A DNA stretch of 64,000 bases from Croceicoccus sp. YJ47 (GCF_016745095.1 NZ_CP067087.1:186001-250000), one strand, 5' to 3'. Shown: positions 8,909 through 18,490, counted from the stretch's first letter. Notes: generated by a model not told the origin, from the letters alone. Program-made: numbers and translations.

Positions 8909-8910
8909 AA

Positions 8911-10059
8911 CTATCGGACCAGCCACGAATGATTGCCTTCCACGGCGATCTGGACAAATGGCGCGAACGTGCCGCCGAACCTCGCCCGGCGCGTTTCGGT
9001 TTCGGGTCGGCTTTCGTCTGCCGGACCCCAATAATCGACGAAGCTGGCCACGGAAAAATCGGGCAAGACCCACCAGCTGTAGCACTGTGTTGGCGCATCA
9101 GCCGGGTTGCTCAGCACCAGACCAGTGCCGTTCAGAAGTTGCCACGGCCCGGAAATGCTGCTCGCCACAGCGCCGTAGAGCCCTGTAGGCGCCACGATAC
9201 CCGGCGCGAAAACTCCGCGCTGCGTTGACCAGAACAGGTACAGAAGCCCCCCGTGCTCCACGATGTGCGGCCGCTCCAGCTCGTTGTTCACTCCTACAGC
9301 GGTGATGACGGGAGGCAGGGTTCGATACTTGCCCTGCTCGTCCTCGACAGCCAGCCCGATGACCCCGTCGTGCGAACCCGGTTGTGCTGCTGAAGACCCG
9401 GTAAACAGCAGGTAGTTGGTTCCATCGGCATCACGGAAATGTGCGGGGTCGCGCAGCGCCTTGATCTTGCCCGGCTCGCCCACAAGCTGGTCGGCAGGCC
9501 GGTAATGCAGGCCGTCGGCTGAGACACATTCGACCGCGGGCGACCAGATGCCGAAGTCCCCGTCCGGATCGAGGCTGGCAGAGGTGGAGAAGATGCGCTG
9601 CATGAAGGTCGTCGCCCGGTCGCCTGCCCGGCCAGCCACCGTCAGGAAAAGCGTTACCTGCCCGTTTTCAAAGCGGGCCGAGCCAGACCATTCGCGCGTG
9701 CCTGGCGTGTGCCCTTCGGTCAGCGTCTGCCCGAGATGGACGAAGCGGTCCGCGACCCTGTGGAAATGATGGATGCGCGCCTTGTGATGCCGCTCCTCCG
9801 GATCGTCTTCGCGCGGTACGGCGAGAGCAAACCAGAGTTCGCCATCCCGCCAGCGCACCGGCTTTCCAGCCGGATCGGCAAGCGGCCAGGAATCCCAGAC
9901 ATCGAGATCGGGAGACATGGGCCGCGCCATGTCGCTTTCGATCACCGGTGCCTGGTTGGTATCATCGAGTTTCAACTTATCGATATCGACAGACGTCCAG
10001 CGAAGAGTCGGATGAGGTGGATGAGCTTCCTGCTTCAGGGAGCTTGGAGACATTGCCAT
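8911..10059 (-). CDS. GH68 sucrase (levansucrase/invertase type)
   Basis: A 382-aa glycoside hydrolase family 68 enzyme acting on sucrose by hydrolysis or fructosyl transfer. The three GH68 catalytic signatures are visible: VWDSWP with nucleophile Asp56, LRDP with transition-state Asp204, and ELERP with acid/base Glu262; the EWSGSARF block near 123-130 also fits. There is no signal peptide. Zymomonas GH68 enzymes also lack one, so location (cytoplasm or unconventional export) is open. With a transporter and fructokinase next door, intracellular sucrose cleavage is the simplest role. It starts 4 bp after the GH97 stop; two ATGs (10059 and 10053) are possible. Confidence 0.85.
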   Translation of the reverse strand: MAMSPSSLKQEAHPPHPTLRWTSVDIDKLKLDDTNQAPVIESDMARPMSPDLDVWDSWPLADPAGKPVRWRDGELWFALAVPREDDPEERHHKARIHHFHRVADRFVHLGQTLTEGHTPGTREWSGSARFENGQVTLFLTVAGRAGDRATTFMQRIFSTSASLDPDGDFGIWSPAVECVSADGLHYRPADQLVGEPGKIKALRDPAHFRDADGTNYLLFTGSSAAQPGSHDGVIGLAVEDEQGKYRTLPPVITAVGVNNELERPHIVEHGGLLYLFWSTQRGVFAPGIVAPTGLYGAVASSISGPWQLLNGTGLVLSNPADAPTQCYSWWVLPDFSVASFVDYWGPADESRPETETRRARFGGTFAPFVQIAVEGNHSWLVR

Positions 10060-10062
10060 GCC

Positions 10063-12078
10063 TCACCCCTCCAACCGACGGAAGCGAATGGCCTGACCGC
10101 CACCACTGACGAGGCGCATCGACAGCATATCTTCAGATGTCACGACCTGGCGTGAAACCTCGAATGCTTCCGGGTTGGTCCGCCAATCGGCGTCGACTCC
10201 GTCAGCATAGATCGTAGCTTCGTATCGCCCCGAAGGCAGAAACTCCAACGACACCTCAAGGCTACGCGCATCATCATTGGTGATCGCACCGAGGTACCAA
10301 TCCTGTGAATTGCGATCCTGGCGAGCCACCACGACATATTCGCCGATTTCGCCAGCCAGCGTCCGGCTTGTTTCCCAGTCAACAGGCACATCCTGGATAA
10401 ACTGGAAAGCATCTGGATAGCGGTCGTAATTGCTCGGAAGGTCCACTGCCATCTGAACAGGGCTGTAGAGCACGACGAATAGCGCCAGTTGATTGGTCAA
10501 TGTCGAGGGAACGCGGTTGTTGGGTCGGTTCTCGCGATAATCAAAGCCGAATACGCCTGGCGTGTAGTCAAGCGGGCCGGAAAGAATGCGCGTGAACGGA
10601 AGGATGGTCGTGTGATCCACCGCGTTGCCACCGTCAGGGCTGCCGCCATTGTATTCCTGGCCTCGAGCACCCTCGCGGCTCATGATATTTGGCAGTGTCC
10701 GCCGCACACCTGTCGGCTTGATCGGTTCGTGCGGGAAGACCGCGATCTGGTGAGCCGCCGCCGCGCGCGCAGCGATATGGAAGGTCTCGACCGCATACTG
10801 TCCGTCCGGCCATTCGGTTTCGTCCAGACGTGTCCCCACATAGCCCTGCTTGATCGCATGGATGCCGTATTGCTCGTAATAATCCAGCGCGTCGGGCAGC
10901 TGGCTCAGGTAATCCTGAACTTGTGCTCCTGTCTCGTGGTGACCGATAATGTTGATGCCGCGCTCTGCCGCGTGGGCTGAAACCGCCGCCATATCGAAGG
11001 CGGGCTGCGCCTCGTCGAAAATGAAGCGGCTGTTGCCGTTCACCCACCATCGCGGGACATCCCAGCCCACATTCCAGCCCTCGATCAAGACGCCGTCAAT
11101 GCCGTGCTCGGCTGCCCAATCAATGTACTCGATGGCGCGCTCGGTCGTCGCGCCAAGCATGGGGCCGGGTTCCCATGTCAGGCGACCGGTGTGCATGGCC
11201 CAGAAAATTCCGACGTACTTCTGTGGCTGCGCCCAGGAAACATCGCCGAGCTGGTTCGGTTCGTTGAGATTGAGAATAATCGTGGAGTCGGCAAGTTCGG
11301 CAGGGGTTTCCGCCAGCAGAACGGTTCTCCAAGGCGTGCTAACAGGTCCATTGGCGCGGACGAGATCACCATTGGACCAGGGCGAAAGGTCCGCCTTGAG
11401 CGTGCGGGTGTTGTCCTCCACCATGCGCAAATTCATGGACGCGTAGTCCATCAGGGCCGCTTCGTGGACTGCCATCGCGAAGCCGTTGCCCTCCAGTGTC
11501 AGCGGAGTTTGCGCGGTTGAAATCGCCGAAAGTGCAGAGCGTGAATATTCATACTCGCTGAATTTTTCGCGGTATGCCGGGATGGACCAGGCCTGAAAGT
11601 TTTCAGCAAACCGGAACTGCGTCCGTTCGTCCGAGATGATATAGGCCCGGCCCTCCTCGCCCGGAATGTGATAACGAAATCCGAATCCGTCGTCATAGAC
11701 CCGGAATTCGATGGAGAGACCCTCCCCGGTCGCAGTTGCAAGGTCAAAGCTGGCGCCGTTGAACTCATCGCGAACAAGGCGACGCTCTCCCCAGGGTTGC
11801 TCCCACTCGGCCTTGCGCGAGACACGCTCGACATTGGTCAAGGTGAAATCCTGGACGAGAGCCGAGCGTTCACGAAACTCCACTCCCAGTTCCGACCAGT
11901 CCAAGACTGGCTTCCCTTGAAAGTGGGCAGCGTAGACCGGTTTGCCGTCCTGAAGCTCGAAACTGACGACAACATCTCCATCGGGAGAGGCAATGTCTTC
12001 CGCCTTGAGCGAGCCAGACCAGAGAAGGGTTGTGAGGCTGGCCAGAGCCAGCGTCACTTTGGGGGAATGTGTGAACAT
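10063..12078 (-). CDS. GH97 alpha-glucosidase, secreted
   Basis: A 671-aa glycoside hydrolase family 97 protein. The ATG at 12078 is preferred over an upstream TTG because it yields a signal peptide (MFTHSPKVTLALASLTTLLW...KAED), implying periplasmic action. The GH97 layout is complete: N-terminal beta-sandwich, catalytic barrel with GVLIEGWN, HHETGA, FPHEPIKPTG and SREGARGQEYN, and a C-terminal beta domain. Glutamates in HHET, HEP and the RGQE region are where the inverting, SusB-like enzymes carry catalytic acids and bases, so alpha-glucosidase rather than retaining alpha-galactosidase is inferred. It lies between the TonB receptor and GH68. Confidence 0.85.
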   Translation of the reverse strand: MFTHSPKVTLALASLTTLLWSGSLKAEDIASPDGDVVVSFELQDGKPVYAAHFQGKPVLDWSELGVEFRERSALVQDFTLTNVERVSRKAEWEQPWGERRLVRDEFNGASFDLATATGEGLSIEFRVYDDGFGFRYHIPGEEGRAYIISDERTQFRFAENFQAWSIPAYREKFSEYEYSRSALSAISTAQTPLTLEGNGFAMAVHEAALMDYASMNLRMVEDNTRTLKADLSPWSNGDLVRANGPVSTPWRTVLLAETPAELADSTIILNLNEPNQLGDVSWAQPQKYVGIFWAMHTGRLTWEPGPMLGATTERAIEYIDWAAEHGIDGVLIEGWNVGWDVPRWWVNGNSRFIFDEAQPAFDMAAVSAHAAERGINIIGHHETGAQVQDYLSQLPDALDYYEQYGIHAIKQGYVGTRLDETEWPDGQYAVETFHIAARAAAAHQIAVFPHEPIKPTGVRRTLPNIMSREGARGQEYNGGSPDGGNAVDHTTILPFTRILSGPLDYTPGVFGFDYRENRPNNRVPSTLTNQLALFVVLYSPVQMAVDLPSNYDRYPDAFQFIQDVPVDWETSRTLAGEIGEYVVVARQDRNSQDWYLGAITNDDARSLEVSLEFLPSGRYEATIYADGVDADWRTNPEAFEVSRQVVTSEDMLSMRLVSGGGQAIRFRRLEG

Positions 12079-12092
12079 GAAACTGACTCTTA

Positions 12093-14531
12093 TCAAAAGG
12101 AGACCGTAGCACCGACCCTGATCTGGCGGCCGAAGATCGGGCGCCCCTGGAAGATCGGCCCACCGGTGTTGCTGATGGCACCAGCGCGAGGGTTCCCTTC
12201 GGTAATGCCGACCTCGTCGAACAAGTTGGTCACCATCGCCTGGAGAGAAATGCGGTCGGTCACCGCAAGGTCTGCACCAAGATCAATCACCGTGTATGCG
12301 GGCAGTTCGACCGTGTTGGCGACATCCTCGTACCGGCGCCCGATAAACTGGGCATTGGCAAAGATGTCGAGCTTCTCGTCTAGCAGGTGGAGAGTGGGCC
12401 GGATTGAAGCCGTGTATTCAGGCTGGCGACGGATCTGGTTGCCCGAGAAATCGAACGGACCATTGGCATCCGTTCCGGAGAAACCGGTGTAGCTGATGTC
12501 CTGCAGGCTGCCCGACACCGCGATGTCGAAGATATCCGCAGGCTGCCAGTTCAATTCAACTTCCACGCCGTAAGACCGGGCGGCCGCTGTCGCACTTTCA
12601 ACCTGTCCATTCGCCCCGATGTTGGAGAAGGCAATGTTCGGGAAGTTGTTGTAGAACAGGGTCACGAATGCCCCGATGCCAGGACGGGAGTACTTCAGCC
12701 CCCCTTCGAGCAACTCGATATCGTCCTCCACGTTGCCGCAGCAATTGAACCATTGCTGGAATTCCGGGGTGACACGAAAGCTGCGGCTGTAGCGGGCGAA
12801 TGCCGCGAAATCGGGATTGAACTCGTAGTTCGCACCAAGAGAGAACGCGAGCTGATCGGTGTCGAAGTTGTAGGGCGTTACGCCGCCACTGAAGACCGCC
12901 ACGTTGTCGTCGACAATGGTATCCGGGTTCCCAAGATCAATGGAGTTGGTCCGGGCGATCGTGCCAGCTTTCGTGACCATGTGATAGCGGAGGCCCGCAT
13001 CGACACGCAGCGCGTCAGTGACATCAAAGCTGCCGGTCGCATAGAGCGCATTGATCTCGACGTGATCGGTGAACAACTGCAGGTTGCCGTGCAAGTTGCT
13101 CAGGCCGTTCAGGGTCAGCGCGACCGTATCGTTGCCGGAGGCGTCCTGCCCCACGACGTCCAGCAGCCGGGGACGGTTGAGCGCTTCGACCAGCACGTCA
13201 TTCCAGTTCCACAGCTGCCGCTGATCGAAGTTGCTGTAGTAATAGCCCACGGTGATGCTGCCGCGATCGAACTCCCCGTTGAAGGAGATGTCGCCGATCA
13301 GGTTTTCGACATCGACGAAAGTGGCGAAGATGCTTTCGGTCAGGACGAGCCCGTTGCCAATATCGCTGGCAGCGATGTCATTGCCGGTGTTGGCATTGCG
13401 GAAAACGACGCCGGTGGTCAGCGGGTCTGCGCCCTGAAGGCTGCCGAGGGCGCGAGCCTGGAAATCGGACACCGTCTCGACGTTGTTCGAGAAGAGGCCG
13501 ATGTAATCCACTCGGCCTGAAGTGTAGCGGCCTTTTACATTGATCGACAGCCAGTCATTGAGGAAAGACTCGCCAAGTACGGTGAGGGTATCCGTGTTCG
13601 TATAGACGCCGTCGCCCAGATCGACATCGGTCTCGAAATCGCCGTTGCCGTTGGGCACGATGAAATTGCGCCAGTCACTGTTGTAAAGGGTGCCATCCTG
13701 CGCACTCAATCCCGGCAGGCCCTCGTCGGTGCTGGCGAGCGGCATCGGGGTGTAGAAGATCGCGTGGTCGGCCAGTTTGCGATATCCGACGTAGAGCGAG
13801 TTTTCGCCGTCATCATAGGTCAGGCCAGCGCGGAACTGCCCGCCGCGGTTGCCATTGAAGCCCGGATCGCGACCGCCATTGTCACTGCGATAGAATCCGC
13901 CAACGTGAAACGAGACGTCGTCGGAAATCGGACCGACCAGGTTGAAGTCGCCTCGGAAGTGATCGTAATCACCCCACTCGACCTTGGCGATGCCTTCCAG
14001 CGTCGGGGCCGTTCGCTTGGTGACAATGTTCAGCACACCGCCCGGCGCGTTCGACGCGGTGATGGAAGCCGAGCCACCGCGAACGATCTGTGCGCTTTCG
14101 ATGGTCTGATCGACGCGATAGAAAATGTCGGCGTTGGTGAAGGCACCTGCGCCTTCTTCCCAAACCGGCAAGCCGTCTTCGAGGACCGGGATGTATCGAT
14201 AGTTGTCGTTAGGGAGGCCGCGCGAATAGACGTTGTTGCCAATGACGCCTCCCGAACTTTCGACATAGAGGCCGGGCGCGGTGCCGATGATATCGGAGAT
14301 CGCGCTGGGAGCGCGCCGATTCAGTTCATCCTGGTCCAGGACCGTGATCGCGTAGGTGGTTTCGAAGCGCGAGCGCTCCCCAGTAGTGGCGCCGGTCACG
14401 ACGATAACATTCATGGGATCGAATTCGCCATCTTCGGCGGACTGATCCGCAACGGCTTCATCCTGCGCGAATACGGGGTTCGAAAGGGCACTGAGGGCGA
14501 CGCCAAAGGCCAAAGCGTGACGGAACTTCAT
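12093..14531 (-). CDS. TonB-dependent receptor, sugar locus
   Basis: An 812-aa outer-membrane receptor. The ATG at 14531 has a GAGGAGAGG ribosome site 7 bases upstream; an alternative ATG lies at 14537. A signal peptide ends near VFAQDE; the plug domain covers about residues 45-160 (AISDIIGTAPGLYV, GGVLNIVT), followed by a 22-strand-type barrel ending in the terminal Phe of GATVSF. It heads an operon with GH97, GH68 and fructokinase, so it most likely imports sucrose or a sucrose-containing or alpha-glucoside oligosaccharide. Two LacI-type operator candidates sit in the upstream region shared with the divergent transporter. Confidence 0.85.
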   Translation of the reverse strand: MKFRHALAFGVALSALSNPVFAQDEAVADQSAEDGEFDPMNVIVVTGATTGERSRFETTYAITVLDQDELNRRAPSAISDIIGTAPGLYVESSGGVIGNNVYSRGLPNDNYRYIPVLEDGLPVWEEGAGAFTNADIFYRVDQTIESAQIVRGGSASITASNAPGGVLNIVTKRTAPTLEGIAKVEWGDYDHFRGDFNLVGPISDDVSFHVGGFYRSDNGGRDPGFNGNRGGQFRAGLTYDDGENSLYVGYRKLADHAIFYTPMPLASTDEGLPGLSAQDGTLYNSDWRNFIVPNGNGDFETDVDLGDGVYTNTDTLTVLGESFLNDWLSINVKGRYTSGRVDYIGLFSNNVETVSDFQARALGSLQGADPLTTGVVFRNANTGNDIAASDIGNGLVLTESIFATFVDVENLIGDISFNGEFDRGSITVGYYYSNFDQRQLWNWNDVLVEALNRPRLLDVVGQDASGNDTVALTLNGLSNLHGNLQLFTDHVEINALYATGSFDVTDALRVDAGLRYHMVTKAGTIARTNSIDLGNPDTIVDDNVAVFSGGVTPYNFDTDQLAFSLGANYEFNPDFAAFARYSRSFRVTPEFQQWFNCCGNVEDDIELLEGGLKYSRPGIGAFVTLFYNNFPNIAFSNIGANGQVESATAAARSYGVEVELNWQPADIFDIAVSGSLQDISYTGFSGTDANGPFDFSGNQIRRQPEYTASIRPTLHLLDEKLDIFANAQFIGRRYEDVANTVELPAYTVIDLGADLAVTDRISLQAMVTNLFDEVGITEGNPRAGAISNTGGPIFQGRPIFGRQIRVGATVSF

Positions 14532-14594
14532 TCTCATACCTCTCCTCGATACGTCGCGCCATTTTGCGCGATTCGCCATAATGTATATGTCGAA

Positions 14595-14631
14595 TTCAAA
14601 CGATTGCAATTGGAAATTTCAAACGATTGCA
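14595..14631. promoter_or_regulatory. Paired LacI-type operator candidates
   Basis: TTCAAACGATTGCA occurs twice, at 14595-14608 and 14618-14631. Each is a near-palindrome around a central CG, the classic LacI/GalR operator form, and the two are 23 bp apart. They lie between the divergent TonB receptor and sugar transporter genes, so the LacI protein encoded at 16049 is the likely ligand. Confidence 0.55.
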
Positions 14632-14702
14632 TTGCATCGCAATCTATGTCACCAAACGCCTATAACGCCGACATGAAGAGTGGCGACCGAGAGGAAATGG
14701 AT

Positions 14703-16037
14703 ATGCAAACCGCCACGAAACCGCGGCTTTCGCTACTCAGAATCATCGAGATGAACATCGGCTTCTTCGGCCTGCAGTTCAGTTTCGGCCTGCAGCAGGC
14801 GAACATGGGGCCGATCTACGGTTTTCTCGGTGCGGACGAGGCGACGATGCCGCTGCTCTGGCTGGCCGGGCCGATGACGGGGCTGATCATCCAGCCGATC
14901 ATCGGCGCGATGAGCGACCGCACGAGTTCGCGGCTCGGTCGGCGCACGCCCTACTTCCTGATCGGCGCCATCATCTGCTCGATCAGCCTGTTCCTGATGC
15001 CCTATTCCAGCGCGCTATGGATGGCGGCCTCGTTGCTGTGGATTCTCGATGCAGGCAACAACATCACGATGGAGCCCTATCGTGCCTATGTCGCAGACCG
15101 GCTTACACCGGACCAGCGATCCATCGGCTTCCTGACACAGAGCGCTTTCACAGGGCTCGCACAGACGCTGTCGTACATGGCCCCTACCCTGCTTACCGCT
15201 TTCGTGGCCAAGGATGTGCTTGATGCCAACGGCATCCCGGCCATTGTCAGGATCGCCTTCATCATCGGCGCAATCCTGTCGATCAGCACCATTGTGTGGT
15301 CGGTGTGGCGGGTGCCGGAATTGCCGCTGGATGCAGAGGAAAAGGCCGCACTCGAAGCCAAGCCCCTGACCGTGCGGGCGACGGTGCAGGAGATCATCGA
15401 CGCCATCCGCGACATGCCGCGGCCTATGCAGCAACTCGCCTTGGCCATGCTGTGCCAGTGGTATGCGATGTTCGCTTACTGGCAGTACATTACCTTTGCC
15501 GTGGGGCGCGCCATCTATGACACCGCCGATCCATCAAGCGCGGCATTTCGCGACGCCACCCTGACGACCCAGCAGGCAGGGGCAGTTTACAATTTCATTG
15601 CCTTCCTTTGTGCGCTGATACTCATCCCGATCGTTGCCAGGCTCGGGGCACGGCTTGTCCATGCCGGATGCCTGACCGCATCGGGTATCGCCATGCTGTT
15701 CATCCCGGGCGTGGATTCGCCTTCCGCCCTGTTCGTGCTGATGCTGGGCATCGGCATCGGCTGGGCTGGCATGATGGGCAACACCTATGTCATGCTGGCC
15801 GATGCTATCCCGCCGGAACGCAACGGCATCTACATGGGCGTGTTCAACATGTTCATCGTCATCCCCATGCTTATCCAGACACTCACGATGCCTCTCATCT
15901 ATGAACCCCTTCTCGGCAGCGATCCCCGCAACGTCCTCCTGCTGGGCGGGGCGCTGATGATTGCTGGTGCAATCGCGACTTTGTTCGTAGATGCCGGACA
16001 CAGGGTACCTCGCATTTCCATGGAGGATGCGGAGTAA
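14703..16037 (+). CDS. MFS sugar transporter (SLC45/GPH-like)
   Basis: A 444-aa inner-membrane transporter with about 12 helices. The ATG at 14703 is chosen because AGAGGA lies 7 bases upstream; the frame is open far upstream only as a shadow of the TonB gene. The loop between helices 2 and 3 reads [19 protein letters not shown], the motif seen in sucrose/proton symporters of the SLC45/GPH type. It is divergent from the TonB/GH97/GH68 operon and followed by a lacI gene 11 bp later. It probably moves sucrose or a related glucoside across the inner membrane. Confidence 0.85.
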   Translation: MQTATKPRLSLLRIIEMNIGFFGLQFSFGLQQANMGPIYGFLGADEATMPLLWLAGPMTGLIIQPIIGAMSDRTSSRLGRRTPYFLIGAIICSISLFLMPYSSALWMAASLLWILDAGNNITMEPYRAYVADRLTPDQRSIGFLTQSAFTGLAQTLSYMAPTLLTAFVAKDVLDANGIPAIVRIAFIIGAILSISTIVWSVWRVPELPLDAEEKAALEAKPLTVRATVQEIIDAIRDMPRPMQQLALAMLCQWYAMFAYWQYITFAVGRAIYDTADPSSAAFRDATLTTQQAGAVYNFIAFLCALILIPIVARLGARLVHAGCLTASGIAMLFIPGVDSPSALFVLMLGIGIGWAGMMGNTYVMLADAIPPERNGIYMGVFNMFIVIPMLIQTLTMPLIYEPLLGSDPRNVLLLGGALMIAGAIATLFVDAGHRVPRISMEDAE

Positions 16038-16048
16038 GGCTGGGGGCA

Positions 16049-17098
16049 ATGGGCAAGACGCGAAAAAATCCTGACAAGGCGAAGGACGGCGGCGAGCGCC
16101 AGACCGTCCGCACGCTTGCAGATCTGGGCAAGATCGCGGGCGTCACCGCCGGCACGGTGTCGCGTGCGCTGGCGGGCAACAGCCTCGTAAACCGTGCAAC
16201 CCGCGAGCGCATCGAGGCGCTGGCCCGCGAATACGACTTCCGGCCCAACCAGATCGCCAGCAAACTGCGGCGGCAGAAGACCGGCGTAGTCGGGGTGATC
16301 ATCCCGCTGGGTCATGATCGCAACCAGCAGATTTCCGACACCTTCTTCATGACATTGCTCGGCCACCTGGCCGACGAGCTGACCGAATACGGCTACGACC
16401 TCATGCTGCGCCGGGTCATTCCCGACCAAGACGAGGACTGGCTGGACCGTTTCATCCGCTCCGGAATGATCGATGGGGTAGTGGTTATCGGCCAGTCGGA
16501 TCAGTTCGACCGGATCGAGGACGTGGCCAATGGCTACCTGCCGATGGTTGTCTGGGGCAACCATCAGGAAGGCCAGAGGCATTGCGTCGTGGGAACGGAT
16601 AACCGGCTGGGGGGCAAGCTGGCGGCAGAGAATCTGGTCTCTGCAGGGGCCACGAGCCTGGCCTTCCTGGGCGATACCCAGCCCATCGAATTTGCCGCGC
16701 GCTTCGGCGGGGCGAAGGATGTTGCGGCAAGGATGGGCGTCACGATCCGGGCGCTTCCCACGCACCTGTCGGCTGATCGTATGGGCGGAGAGATTGCCCG
16801 GCACCTGCGCAAGATCCAAGGCGAAGTGGACGGCATATTCGCAGCCACAGATGCCATCGCGGTCGCATGCCTCAAGGAACTGCGCGAGCACGACATTGAC
16901 GTGCCGGGCGAGATGAAGATCGTCGGCTTCGACGATCTGCCGATCGCACGCCAGACCGTGCCCCCGCTCACCACCGTCCGGCAGGACATCGCCGCGGGCG
17001 CGAAGGGTCTCGTCGACCTGCTGATGCGGCGGCTGGGCGGAGAAGACACGGAAAGCCTGATCCTGCCCCCCCATCTGATCATTCGCGAAACCGTCTAG
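16049..17098 (+). CDS. LacI-family transcriptional regulator
   Basis: A 349-aa repressor. The helix-turn-helix is at about residues 24-45 (DLGKIAGVTAGTVSRALAG), followed by the hinge NQIASKLRRQKTGVVGVIIP and a periplasmic-binding-protein-like effector domain ending in RQTVPPLTTVRQD. The Leu of the hinge helix and the usual PPLTTVRQ segment are present. It follows the transporter in the same operon and probably responds to sucrose, fructose or a phosphorylated derivative. It is a likely controller of the paired operators at 14595-14631. A second lacI gene starts 3 bp after its stop but is broken. Confidence 0.88.
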   Translation: MGKTRKNPDKAKDGGERQTVRTLADLGKIAGVTAGTVSRALAGNSLVNRATRERIEALAREYDFRPNQIASKLRRQKTGVVGVIIPLGHDRNQQISDTFFMTLLGHLADELTEYGYDLMLRRVIPDQDEDWLDRFIRSGMIDGVVVIGQSDQFDRIEDVANGYLPMVVWGNHQEGQRHCVVGTDNRLGGKLAAENLVSAGATSLAFLGDTQPIEFAARFGGAKDVAARMGVTIRALPTHLSADRMGGEIARHLRKIQGEVDGIFAATDAIAVACLKELREHDIDVPGEMKIVGFDDLPIARQTVPPLTTVRQDIAAGAKGLVDLLMRRLGGEDTESLILPPHLIIRETV

Positions 17099-17101
17099 GT
17101 G

Positions 17102-17577
17102 ATGCGCGTAACCTCATTCGATGTCGCACAGCTAGCCGGTGTAAGTCAGCCTACGGTCTGGCGCGCTGAACGGCGATCCATCGCTTAAGCAAGCCACTCG
17201 CTTGCGCGTTGAACGTGCAGCAAACGAGCTCGGCTACCGCGTGGATCTGCGCACGGCTGGCCTGCGAAGCGGCAAGACAAACACCTTGGCCGTCGTAGTC
17301 ATCGTACGTGCGGGACAGTCTGCCACCCATATCAATCCGTTTCACTACTCCCTGTTGGGCAACGTCTGCACAGCAGCCGCGGCACGCGGTTATCATGCGC
17401 CTGTTTCGGTCCAGTCGGACTCCGGAGACTTCTATTCCGACTATATGGAAATGAGGCAGGTCGATGATGTGATCCTGCTTGGCACAAGCCCCAACGATAT
17501 GGCGCGGGACTATCACCGTCCGCTGTTGGAAAGGGATAATGTCGCTTGCTGGGGTTCGCCGTTCGATGCTCCCGGTC
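17102..17577 (+). pseudogene. Second lacI-type regulator, frameshifted and IS-truncated
   Basis: Starts with a good LacI helix-turn-helix (TSFDVAQLAGVSQPTVWRA) and runs into TAA after about 29 codons. One frame over, the homology resumes at once (LNGDPSLKQATRLRVERAANELGYRVD) and continues to about 17577, where the IS6-type copy begins. The shift fits loss of one GC unit in a GCGC run near 17162. The C-terminal half of the effector domain is missing. Tandem placement after the first lacI suggests a former paralogue or co-regulator of the sugar locus. Confidence 0.8.
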
Positions 17578-18416
17578 GGAGCTGTCAGTCGGATGCAAAC
17601 CGCTCTCCGTTTTGCGGAGTGCGCCCTTCCCCGACATTCTTCAGGCCATGAGGTTCTGCCACTCAGCCAATGCAGCTGTGCGTCGGATCTTATAAGTCTG
17701 ACGATCAACGAGGTGGCGTTCGGAATTCAAATGGTTGTGGAAGGACGCGTGAACCGAGGCGAACTTCTGTAACGACTTCATTTGCCGGAAGCGCAGCATC
17801 GCTCGTTCCTTTCGTCGGAATGGCAGGTGTGAGTTTTCTGCCCGATTGTTAGCCCAGCGGTAGATCTCCTGCTTCTGACCGCAGTCAAGTTCGGTCAGTG
17901 CTGCCGTGTAGGAGCGAAGTCCGTCGGTCGTTAAGACCTCCGGCGAACCGTGACGCTTCAGCGCTTTCTTCATGAAACGCAGGGCGGCAGCCTTGTCCCT
18001 GGTTCTGGTGACGTAGCTTTCAAGCACCTCACCTTCGTGATCGACGGCACGCCAAAGGTACAGCATCTCGCCATTGATGCGGACGTACATCTCATCGAGG
18101 TGCCAGTTCCAATGGCGAAAGCCGCGCATTCTGCTGACGCGTTGCCGCCTTATGTCCGCCGCCAACATCGAACCAAACCTGTTCCACCAGAGCCGCACCG
18201 TCTCATGGCAAATGTCGATGCATCGTTCCGACAGAAGATCTTCCACGTTTCGCAGCGAAAGCGGGAAACGAACGTACATCATTACCACGAGGCGAATTAC
18301 CTCCGGCGAAGAATGGAAATACCGGAACGGGTTGGCTGGTTTCTTGGCTCGGGGCATCCGCTTCTCCTACCCTGCGCTCCACAATTTGCCAGAGGTACAA
18401 TCCTTCTGACAGTGCC
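17578..18416 (-). mobile_element. IS6-family element, copy 2, intact
   Basis: An 839-bp element with terminal inverted repeats GGAGCTGTCAGTCGGATGC (left) and the complement of ATCCTTCTGACAGTGCC (right), encoding one intact transposase. It truncates the second lacI gene. Flanking octamers (TCCCGGTC left, CTCGGGAC right) do not match, so this copy is not the product of a simple recent insertion at this site. It sits at the left edge of the catabolic cluster, with the same orientation as the copy at the right edge. Confidence 0.88.
17641..18357 (-). CDS. IS6-family transposase
   Basis: A 238-aa DDE transposase. It has the N-terminal basic region MPRAKKPANPFRYF, a helix-turn-helix around LRNVEDLLSERCIDICHETV, and the catalytic triad in HLDEMYV (Asp), TTDGLRSY (Asp) and RAENSHL (Glu). 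IS6 elements move by cointegrate formation and often bracket DNA as same-orientation copies. This is one of two intact transposases in the window; the other (50943-51659) is very similar. Confidence 0.9.
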   Translation of the reverse strand: MPRAKKPANPFRYFHSSPEVIRLVVMMYVRFPLSLRNVEDLLSERCIDICHETVRLWWNRFGSMLAADIRRQRVSRMRGFRHWNWHLDEMYVRINGEMLYLWRAVDHEGEVLESYVTRTRDKAAALRFMKKALKRHGSPEVLTTDGLRSYTAALTELDCGQKQEIYRWANNRAENSHLPFRRKERAMLRFRQMKSLQKFASVHASFHNHLNSERHLVDRQTYKIRRTAALAEWQNLMA

Positions 18417-18490
18417 CTCGGGACATCCGCTTCCCCTACCCTGCCCTGCCCACCATAATCTGCCAGACGTACCATCCTTCTGACGTTGCC
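18417..18490 (-). mobile_element. Right-end remnant of another IS6-type copy
   Basis: Directly abuts copy 2. It repeats the last part of the element, from the transposase start region (CTCGGGACATCCGCTTCCCC) to the terminal repeat (CCATCCTTCTGACGTTGCC). It is closer to copies 3 and 4 at its start than to copy 2, so it is a separate end, not a simple tandem duplication. Confidence 0.75.

Noticed and set aside
8911-10059. GH32 invertase assignment for this gene
   Set aside because: The VWDSWP, EWSGS and ELERP motifs are those of GH68; the GH32 NDPNG start is absent.
13764-14702. N-terminal extension of the MFS sugar transporter
   Set aside because: It is antisense to the TonB receptor. The ribosome site and first membrane helix support the start at 14703.
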